Shown one piece after another: positions 25,101-34,290 of a stretch of 64,000 nucleotides of DNA. The number at the start of each line of letters is the position of its first letter. The stretch's first letter is position 1. Origin of the DNA: Channa striata (lineage: Eukaryota > Chordata > Actinopteri > Anabantiformes > Channidae). The notes beneath the pieces were generated by a model. That model saw nothing but the letters and a program-made list of their open reading frames with translations. It was not told the origin of the DNA and did no database searches. The translations under genes were made by a program, and so were the position numbers. The stretch lies in assembly GCA_033026295.1 (NCBI GenBank), contig CM065179.1:18841275-18905274 (forward strand), given 5' to 3'.

Positions 25101-28100
25101 GAACACGCAAGAAAAACCATCTTCCCTCAGCTATGGTCAACTTCTACCGCTGCACAATAGAGAGCATCCTAACCAACTGTGTCACAGTCTGGTATGGGAC
25201 CTGCTCTGCTGCGGAGCATAAGGCACTGCAGCGGGTAGTGAAAACTGCCCAACGCATTACAGGGACTCCACTTCCAGCCACTGAAGAAAAAGAAAGACTG
25301 TCTGCGTCGAGCACGCAGTATTCTTAAGGACTCCTCTCAACCCGCCCACAGACGGTTTTCTCTGCCTTCAGGCAGGCGCTTCAGATTCCCTCGGACACGA
25401 ACCACCACACTGAGGAACAGCTTTTTTCCTAGAGCTGTCTCCTTATTGAACTCTGCCCCCCACTCACTTCACTGACCTCTTTGCCACAATACATACCCCT
25501 ACATTCTTCCTATAACTATTGCACTATTTAATATTGCACATACTCATTGCACTAGCCTGAATATACTCACCTGCAAATACACGTCTGTAAAATTAAATTG
25601 TCTGTAAATTCCTGACTATAGCAAATAGCAAAACGCATATTATATTCATATCTACTTGCATATTCCTTCATAGCATATTTGTTCATAGCATCTGTAAATA
25701 TGATCCATAATTTCTTGTGTACATATTTTCTAGAGGTAACTTATAACCTATATCCTGCACTTGCTGCTTATTGCACTTCTGGTTAGACATAAACTGCATT
25801 TCGTTGCCTTGAACTTGTACATGTGTAATGACAATAAAGTTTAATCTAATCTAATCTAATCTACTGTACAACTACTATTAGCTTTTCTCCACAGTAAAAC
25901 ATTAGTTTTTACTATGTTGAAATATTTGATTAAAATGGTTATTAGAGTCAACTCATTGTACAAATTATAATATCAGTGCAAAATTGAATCTTTTTACATT
26001 CTCTGTGCCAAATCCAGTCTTTGTGCAAAGTTGTTTTGCTTCTTATTCATTTGATGCAATATTTTCACAGGCATATCTTTGAGCAATGGTTACCTGTGGA
26101 GAAAACAGAGGCTATTTGCCAACACTCACCTGCATTACTTTGGAGACGGACAGAAGTCCCTGGAAAACTATATCCAAATGGAAAGCAACTTCCTTTGTGA
26201 AGCATTTAAAGAGGAACAAGGCAAATACATTTAATTGTTATGAGTTGTTTTTTATACATGAATTCGATTTTTGTCTTGTGAATTTTTATGGCTTGACTTT
26301 AATCACCTATTTTGGCAGGGAGACCATTCAACACCCACTACCTCCTAACCAATGCAGTGTCTAACGTAATCTCCTCTGTACTCTTTGCACATCGCTTTGA
26401 ATACAGTGATTCGACTTTTCGCAAGGTTCTCGAGTTGGACAATAAAACCATTATGCTCTCAGGCTCCGCTCAGGCTCAAGTAATTCCTGCTTAAACTGTT
26501 TTAACTTTGTGATCACCAAATAAAATGTAGTTTGTCTGTGACTGATCTGAGACTTTTGTCCATAAAACAGCTTTTTGATGCCTTTCCTGGTTTGATGAAG
26601 TACCTGCCTGGACCTCATCAGACTGTCCACGCCAACTATGCTGAGATCTTGAATTTCTTGAAGAAAGAAATAGAAAAGCACCAGGAGGAGTGGAACCCTG
26701 AAGACCCTCGTGATTATATTGATGTTTACCTTTCAGAGATCGAAAAGGTGATGGCTTTCTAATGCAGTTCTAATATAAGTGATGATATAATTTAGCTGGA
26801 GCTGTGAGGCAAACATTGAAGATCATTAGGCAACATGAACAAGAAGGTGCTTAGTGGTCTAATGGTTAAGGCACATACCAAATGTTTTTAGTTTGCTTTG
26901 TCAAACAAAGGTAAAATGCAAACACGCAAAGAATGATAAAAATCCAATTTGTCTTACTGTTACTGCTTTGTTGGTGCAACAAAAGAGAGAGTAAAGGAGC
27001 TGTGAATTTAGCCCAGAGTTAGAGCCCATCATTCTATGACCACTGGGTCAGTGGTTTGATCCCTGATCCATCCTTGCTGTGTGTCGAAGCGTCCTTGGGC
27101 AAGACACCCTGCATGGCATCTCCCTCGTGTGTGGGTGTACCAAATTACTCTGTAAGTCGCTTTGGATAAAAGCATCTGCCAAATGACTACGGAAATATCA
27201 GTGGCTGCAGTTATAATGAACTAGGAGAGACTCTGTTAATATTGTGGTGCAAAGGTAAAAAGGTTAAAAACGGTTCTGTAAATTATTTCTATTAAATGGC
27301 TTTTTCTAGCTATGAGTAGTAATGCACAAAGTAGCCCAAAATAGCAGGGCAGTACTGTCAGTACAGAATAATGTTCAAAAAACTGTTTCTGTTGATACAT
27401 TACCAGAAAAAAGAGGATCCCCAGGCTGGTTTCAACATCGACACCCTACTGATTTGCACTATTGACCTGATTGAGGCTGGAACAGAAACAGCTGCCATCA
27501 CTTTACGCTGGGGTCTCATATTCATGATCCACCACCCAGACATACAGGGTCAGTAAAGACTGGAACTATTTTAACCATGTCCAGTGATCTGTGTTACAGC
27601 TGTGAATCTGTTTCATCACTCAGAGAAAGTCCAGGCTGAGATTGACAGAGTGATCGGACAGTCTCGTCAGCCCACATTGGCCGACAGACCCGACCTGCCC
27701 TACACCGAAGCTGTCATCCATGAGATCCAGAGGATGGGGAACATTGTTCCTTTGGGATTCCCCAAAATGGCCAGCAAAGACACAACACTGGGAGGATACT
27801 TCATACCCAAGGTAAAGGTCTATGTGCACCACTCACCTTGGGGTGAAATTTATGCTTTAAAAAATAAATTGTTTATACACAGCTGGCATTAAAAATATGG
27901 CATGGCTCTTTTTCCAGGGCACAGCCACTATTATGGTCCTTTCATCTGTGCTGTTTGATAAGAATGAGTGGGAGACTCCGGACACCTTTAATCCTGGGCA
28001 TTTCTTGGATTCAAAGGGCCAGTTTCGCAGGAGAGACGCCTTCTTGCCATTTTCAGCAGGTTTGTTTGTAATCCTTCACTTTCAGTGCAACAATAATTGC

Positions 28101-28351
28101 TATTACTCTGGGAGAGCATGTAGTCTAGGTGAGAAATGTACTAATCTGAAGTTGCTGTTGACATTGTTCCTACAGGTAAACGTGTGTGTTTAGGTGAACA
28201 CTTGGCCAGAATGGAGCTGTTCCTTTTCTTTACATCTCTGCTGCAACGCTTCACCTTCTGTCCTGTTCCTGGGGAAATGCCGAGCTTGGAGGGTGTGCTG
28301 GGCTTTACCCAGTCCCCGCAGGAGTTCAGGTTGCTAGCTGTGCCTCGCTGA
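22190..28351 (+). CDS. Cytochrome P450 family 2, class A copy 3 (A3), probably complete with altered exon 2 acceptor
   Basis: Exons: 22190-22372, (23515 or 23524)-23677, 26071-26220, 26319-26479, 26571-26747, 27407-27548, 27624-27811, 27918-28059 and 28176-28351. At the usual exon 2 start the acceptor CAG of A1 and A2 has become CAA. The first codons of the old exon (CTCGCTCAG) now offer an AG 9 bases further in, which would remove only Leu-Ala-Gln and keep the frame (490 residues). The nearest upstream AG would put a TAA directly after exon 1. The other exons are open, with WRKQR, AGTETA, EIQR, DTFNPGHF and FSAGKRVCLGEHL. Intron 3 is GC-AG as in A1 and A2. A small deletion after exon 5 changed that donor to GTGATG. 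Introns 1, 2 and 5 carry a hAT element, a SINE plus a LINE, and a SINE. A function as microsomal monooxygenase is likely only if splicing adapts. Confidence 0.85.
22661..23357 (-). mobile_element. hAT deletion derivative with 8-base target-site duplication
   Basis: The 697-base element has inverted ends CAGGGGTCTCA...TGAGACCCCTG. It is flanked by perfect 8-base repeats TTGTAAAT at 22653-22660 and 23358-23365, as hAT transposases produce. On the minus strand, 23034-23222 encodes a fragment with KSKYRSRITDDHLQAILRVS and KKRCQVSS, which resembles the C-terminal end of GTF2IRD2/ZBED-type hAT transposases. The rest of the transposase is gone and is replaced by AT-rich simple sequence (about 22740-22920). 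It lies in A3 intron 1 and is absent from A1 and A2. Confidence 0.9.
23690..23945 (-). mobile_element. tRNA-derived SINE in A3 intron 2
   Basis: Read on the minus strand, it starts with a tRNA-like head (TTGATAGCGCGGTTG as A box, GGTTTGAGTCC as B box). It ends with the GTAAAGCGCTTTGAG-type tail common in fish SINEs. It is inserted just after the exon 2 donor and is absent from A1 and A2. Confidence 0.75.
24000..25863 (+). mobile_element. Rex1/CR1-like LINE in A3 intron 2
   Basis: It is flanked by 8-base repeats CTGTACAA (23992-23999 and 25864-25871), probably the target-site duplication, and ends in a TAATC repeat tail. The translations show reverse transcriptase segments: KAAGPDGIPGRVLRA (24180s), FVDFSSAFNT (24560s), NTGVPQGCVLSPFLYSLF (24720s), KFADNTTVIGL (24820s) and a C-terminal domain (24923-25327, VDFRKEKR, ESILTNCVTVWYG). 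Small deletions shift the frame several times, so it is inactive and 5'-truncated. The clade assignment is by resemblance only. Confidence 0.85.
26844..27195 (+). mobile_element. tRNA-derived SINE with L2-type tail, interrupted, in A3 intron 5
   Basis: The head (GGTGCTTAGTGGTCTAATGG) lies at about 26846, and the B-box-like part and body (GTTTGATCCCTGATCC, then CCTTGGGCAAGACACC) at about 27055-27110. The L2-like tail GTAAGTCGCTTTGGATAAAA runs to about 27190. About 140 bases of unrelated DNA similar to A2 intron 5 separate head and body, so the copy is rearranged. Confidence 0.5.
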
Positions 28352-29830
28352 TGTTGTCTATGTCTTCAGCTGTTCTCATTCAAAGAAAAAAAAACATCAA
28401 GGAGCAGGATCTCCACTTTATCCTTGAGCTCATAAAGTCACAAAAGCATAATCTCAGTAAATGTTGAAAATATGAAAGGCCTGTAGTCAGTGAAACAGCA
28501 ATATAATGGTTGCAATTGGTAATTAAAAAATACTTCCTATTAGAATGGATACATTCACAAACATATAAGCCCTAAATGTGAAAAAAACAATTGCAAACAC
28601 TTTTTGCCATTTTCAGCAGAAAGAATATTGGAAACATTGTTCTCGTTAGAGCACACTGGAACTGTGCATTAGATAAATTTTGAAGGATACACAGTAGTCC
28701 AAATTATGTCAGCAGTATTCCTATAGACATTTATGTTCACACATGCATCCCCACCTAAAAAATCAGGGGAATGTCAGAATTCAGTGCATGTCTGAAATTC
28801 AAAAGTTTTTTGATTTGTGTTTTGTTGATATGTAATGTAGAGCCATGTTTTTACATTTTTGCCTGTTTTGTTTTCCAAAACTGTGTAGATGAGCAAAATC
28901 ACAACAAATTAACATTTGTGTGGATCTTCAGCCCCTGAATAGTCAAACGACCCCTAAATGTTTATCATTTGTACACAAAGTTTGATAACTTGGGGGCCAG
29001 GTGGCTCAATGGGTAGATCACCAGGCTGTGATGTAGCAGGTAACAGTATTGAATTCCAAGCTTAAATAAAATGGTAGGGTTGCAGCAGGAAGGCCATGTG
29101 GCAAAAAAAAACTCCTAACCTAACCAAATTAATGTTTTCCTAACCAAATTAATGTTAGGAACACGTTCCGCTGAGATCACAAGTACCAGCTCACCACAAA
29201 CAGTTTTAATAATCATTATTAGAATGTTAATGTTAATGTTAAACATGCTAAACATTTTTTAGATATTTGTACTGTATTGTTGTTTATTAACTACTCTGAC
29301 AAGCTGTTTTCTGTAATGGCAGGGTCATTGATCAGCTATTACTGAATTAATAATTTATTAGACTTGAGCGAAACTACTTTATTATATCTTATCTATTAAT
29401 ACTACCATTAGAGGAGAAAATTCCATGTACTTGCTCCACACTACTTAAGCATTATTTCTGTAATAAGTATTAATCTAATACAATTGTGTTTTTTAGTAGG
29501 AAAATATTTGTCACATTACTGCACATCTCTTTTTGCAACACTTATTTGACACATGAATAATAAATAATGCTGAACCCTTATTGTTTAAGGGTTTGGTATT
29601 ATACTTTTATTATCGCAAACAATCAGTAACTGGTAAGGAGCAATTTAAATGAAGGATGCCGAAATAACTATTCTTTGCTATTAAATGTTGGATATTTTGG
29701 AAGACAATCTTTCAATATTTCATGAATCCTCAGTGGGATAAGAAACTATTTATTTGTACACTATAAATTCTCAGATTGTATCAACACTGAGAAAAGGCAC
29801 AAAACTAAAAACTTAAACAAAAAAATATAC
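28352..29830. other. A3 3' flank
   Basis: There is no gene. The flank aligns with the A1 3' flank (7754-9100) and, from about 29470 to 29790, with 40200-40530 behind pseudogene B2. A short tRNA-SINE-like piece (head GGTGGCTCAATGGGTAGA) lies at about 28992-29110. Confidence 0.6.
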
Positions 29831-29989
29831 TCCATGGGTTGTTAAGGTAAGATAAATCTTTATTGATACACAGCTCACAATTATACAAGGCAATAAAAGC
29901 AATGAAAACTAGAAAAGGCAATTTCTGCGGAAATTACGTGGGAGAGCTGTTGAGCCGCCTGAGAGACAAGGCAGTCGCACGTTTAAAGC

Positions 29990-30640
29990 CGCCAAAGTTG
30001 AGCCGAGAGGATGAGAGATAAATACAAACAAAAGGAGAAAGAAAGTAACTTTAAAGAACAAAATGGACAAAAAAAGGAAAAAAATACATTAAGTTGAAAA
30101 GGAACAAAGAAAAAAGTTAAAGGGAAGAAGTTACCATTAAAAAGTGAAAAGAAAAAAGGAAGAAAGGAAAAATTTAAAAGGGAAGAAGTTACCTTTAAAA
30201 AGTAAAACAAAAAAAGAAGTTACTAAGTAAAAAGTGAAAAGAAAGAAGTTAAAAGCTAAAAAGTTACTATTAAAAAGCAATGGCAAAAAAGGAGGAAGCA
30301 AAAAGGTGTGCCTGTCCACTGTAGGTAGACTTCACCACAAACTGATTTCAACATGTAGATGCTTAAAATGTGAAAAAAAGCATCTAAAATGCTTTTTATA
30401 TTCAAAGTCAATGTCTGGTCTTTGTGTGTGTGTGTGTGTGTGTTTCTGTCTGTCTGTAATGTAGGTAGAGTTCAACACAAACTCATTTTAGCATATAGAT
30501 GCTGAAAATTTGAAAGAAACAATCAGAAAGGCTTTTATTTACAAAGTTTGTTTCCTGGGTGTGTGTGTGCATGTGTGTGTGTGAGTATGTGTATGTGTGT
30601 GTTTGAGTGAGTGTGCGTTCGTGCATCTCCTCTGTGTATT
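29990..30640. repeat. Purine-rich tandem repeats followed by duplicated GT-repeat unit
   Basis: Between 30040 and 30290 an A/G-rich strand repeats variants of GAAGTTACNNTTAAAAAGT at least four times. From about 30322 and again from about 30463, a unit of about 140 bases (starting GTAGGTAGA and ending in a GT run) is repeated in tandem. The two GT tracts lie at about 30424-30442 and 30559-30605. Confidence 0.7.
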
Positions 30641-31984
30641 AGCAGTAATAAAGTGTCAGTTAATGTGATTGGACGCAGCTCTGAGGCTGATCACATGACC
30701 AGAAGCAGCTGTGTCTGTTAACATGATGACAGTTTCAAATCTGCTTAGTCATTCACCTGCTAACAGGAAAAGCTAAGTAATAAGTGAAAAAGTATTAGTC
30801 CTAGAAACAAAGGGAAAGAACTTTGAGCGTCAGAAGGCTTCACTGCACACGCTGATGTAATTTATATGAAGATACTCAATAAAAGGAAGGAAACTGCCCT
30901 CGTTTGGGATTCAAGGAGACTTTTCTCGAGCTCCGTTATAATGGGCTCTAATGGGAGTTTGAGCGGGCACTCTCTCCACTTCTGGACACGTGGAGAAAGA
31001 ACCGTAAGACCTGTCGCTGTGAGAGTTACATTTCATGAAAGAGACAAAAATACCTACTGTTTGATGTATAATTTGTTGAGGAAAGATGAAAGTTGACTGA
31101 AGGAAAGCAGAAAATGAAGCAAAAAACGTAATAAAAGCTGAAGCCCGTAAGCTAGAGTGCGTGTGATGTCACCCACTCTAGCAGACGCAATACACACTAA
31201 TGGGGAAGATGAAAAATCACCAAAATATACCTAAAACTAAAACTGCCGTCAATCAAAAAGTATAAAAGTTATGAAAACGCAGATCGGCAGGCAGAAAGTT
31301 TCAAGGGTGTAGACTCGTTTAAAGTTTTAATGAAGTTGCTACGCCAAAGTATGACAAAACTGGAGGCTCATCAAAAGTGGCAGGTCGGAGGGACGGAACG
31401 GAAAGTTTCAAGTTTTTCCCATCCGTTAACATGGGGCAAAAATAAGCCACAAAAAATGAAATATATATATAAGAAAAACTATATGTTACGGCCCTAGGCC
31501 TCTTGGTTCTCTTTTACAGTTACACTCTTTATGTAAATCTGCTGTGTCAACAGTCCTCACTGATTGGTGGTTAACCCGAACTACTGTGGCTAGCCAATCA
31601 CCAGCTGCTTCAATCAAGGTCTCCACCTCTGTCTTCCTATTGGTCCGACCTACAGGCATCCTCCATTCACCTTTCAAGAACAATAACAGCACTGGTTTAA
31701 ACCCTGCCAATCAGTCATTCTAGGCGGCTGCAGCATAGAGAGCAGCACGCCTCTGGGTTGGTTCTTGGCTTGGTTGAGGGTCTGTTTGGTTCTGTTTTGT
31801 GTTTGTGGTTTTTGTTGAGCTCTGGCTCCCGACAAACAGAGTGAAGTTTGCTGTGCTTGTCAAGCTTAGAACGACTTTTTGGTTACTGTGGTTTGTCTCA
31901 ATAAGACCTACGACTAGGAAGTGGAACTGAGTTTCTACGACAAAAGGTGTGGGACTAGATACGCGCTGAAAAAGTTGCTATAAT

Positions 31985-33475
31985 AACAATAATAAAAAAA
32001 GGATAACATAAGTGTGAGAGCTGTTCTTTACAGCTCTCCCACTAAAAAAAAGAGTAATTAACTTACTAATGCAACGTGCAAAGTAATATGCAATGTATGG
32101 TGCAAAAAAATTAATTAAATTACAAATGTACAGTGTGTAAAAAGAACTACAGAGCACATACAATATTAGTTCCAGTAGGTTAGAGTGTGGAGTTGAGGAG
32201 TCTAACCGTGCTGGGAATGAAAGACCTCTGTCCTACAATGAGGGTGGATCAGTCGGTGACTGAATGAGCTGCACAGAGCCTCCACTATCTGGTGCAGCGG
32301 GTGAGAGGTGTTGTCCATTATGGATGTCAGCTTTGCCAACATCCCCCTCTCACCCACCTCCTCCACAGTGGGTCACAGAGTCCAGTGGGCAGCCCAGGAC
32401 AGCTTTTCAGTCAGTTCCTGAAGAGCACAGCAAAGTGGCCACCACAGAGTCATAGAATGTCCTTTAAAATGGGCCCGCACACGCCAAAGGACCTCAGTCT
32501 CCTCAGAAGATGGGGGCGACTTTGACCCTTCTTGTACAAGGCATCAGTGTTGTCAGTCCAGTCCAGTTTATGGTTAAGGTGAACACCCAGGTACTTAAAG
32601 CTATCGACCCTCTCAATCACCATCTCCTTCGTCTGACTGGTGTTTAAGCACAGGTGGTTGCTTCCACCAGTCCACAAAGTCCATGATGACTGACCTGTAC
32701 TCCAGCTCATTGCCATCTGATATACAACCAACTAGGGCTAAGGCATCAGAGAATTTCTGGAGATGACAACTGCTAGTGTTGTAGGTGAAGTGTATAGAGT
32801 GAAGAGGAACGGTGAGAGCACCGTACCCTGAGGAGCCCACGTGCTGCAGACCACCACCTCAGACACAGTTCCACAGCCTTACATACTTTGGCCTGTTGGT
32901 GAGGTAATCAGTTGTCCATGCGGCAAGCTGTCTATCCACTCCTGCCCCTTCTAGCTTCCCACGCGGTAGTGCCAGCTACATATTTAAAGCTCTGGAGAAG
33001 TCTAAAAACATGATCCTCACAGCGGTTCCCGCCGCTTCCAGGTGAGTCCGTGCCTGGTGCAGCAGGTAGATGACAGCATCATCCACCCCGATGTTTGGCC
33101 TGTAGGCAAACTGCAGAGGGTCTCGAACTGTGACCACCACAGAGCGAAGGTGCCTGAGGATGTGCCTCTCCATGGTCTTCATCAGGTGGGAGGTCAAGGC
33201 TACAGGTCTGTAGTGGTTTGGTTTCTTCTTGGTGTAGGTTGCCTTGGGAAGTGCAACCACACAGTCTTCCACAAAACAGGGACCCTCTCCAGACTGAGGC
33301 TCAGGTTAAAGGTGTACGTGACCACGTCACAGAGCTGATTAGCACACTTTCTTACCAGTCTGGCACTGATTTCATCCTGCAGGCTTCCTGACCCCAGGCG
33401 TCTCAGCTCTCCCCTAACTTGGGGCTGGTTGCGGAGTGGTGTAAAGACAGGGGGCTGGGGAGAGGTGGGGTTCTA
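31985..33475 (-). mobile_element. LINE fragment of Rex1/CR1-like type
   Basis: The minus-strand translation shows NHYRPVALTSHLMKTMERHI, DPLQFAYRPNIGVDDAVIYL and IMFLDFSRALN (33272-32976). It continues with LQKFSDALALVG (about 32750) and VDSFKYLGVHLNHKLDW (about 32590), then a typical 3' UTR to about 32000. Frame breaks make it inactive. It splits the A3 3' flank, which resumes at about 33480. Confidence 0.85.
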
Positions 33476-33479
33476 ATAA

Positions 33480-34236
33480 CATAACTATAGAGTGAAAATG
33501 TTTTGCCTTAAATGTATCTATTACAAATATTAGGCAGACATTAGCAATGGCAACAAATGTTGTCTATTAGTTTTTTCAGGAGCTTACAGACTGAGTCTGA
33601 CTGTCGACATCCAGTCTGTAATTATAGACCAGAATGGCACGTTTCCACCAGCAGTTTCACAGAAGATCAGTTTCATGTTTGTACTTCCATTGCACTTTGT
33701 ATATTGACTTGACTTTTCTAAACATAAAATCTCTAAGAGAATAACACTGGAGGTGTTTTGCATTGTCTGTAACATAGCGATACTCAGAAAATATTGCCAC
33801 TCTAATATTATTATTATTATTACTAAATATATTTTACTAATATTACTTTTGGGTTCAACAGACTTGCAGTGACAGAGGTCTTCAAATCACATAAAGATTT
33901 TAACTAGACACACTTTGCAGGTGAAAAACAACATTCTAAAAATTTTATACTCCCACCAAAAGTGTATGATTCCTCTTATTAATTTAGGTTCCATCAGACT
34001 TGCAGTGACAAAAGTCAAAGATGTGGCTTTATGTACTTCCGTGCACTAAAAAATGCACCTTTGTACAGACTCGGATTTGCTGCTTTTGATTGGGCCTTTT
34101 TTTTGTGTGTCTTCCGCCCTCTAATGTTAGCAGTGTACATGTTACACAATCTTAGTGTGTTGAGACTGAGTATGCCAACCACAAAACGGTTAAGTTTAGC
34201 ACGAACACACGTGTTTGAAGTGAAGACAAGACAACC
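33480..34236. other. Upstream region of B1
   Basis: The first 200 bases align with the A1 3' flank near 9122-9200. From 33691 the sequence is nearly the same as the region before B3 (from 40937). A short palindrome ACACGTGT, containing an E-box-like CACGTG, lies near 34207-34214 and is repeated before B3. No exon is seen. Confidence 0.6.
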
Positions 34237-34244
34237 TTAAAAAG
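34237..34244 (+). promoter_or_regulatory. TATA-like box of B1
   Basis: TTAAAAAG lies about 50 bases before the B1 ATG and is conserved before B3. It stands at the place where B2, B4 and B5 have a canonical TATAAA. The role is inferred from position. Confidence 0.35.
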
Positions 34245-34290
34245 CAAAGCGCTGCTCCTGCAGCTGCTGCTGCTTTGACTCCGTTTAAAC

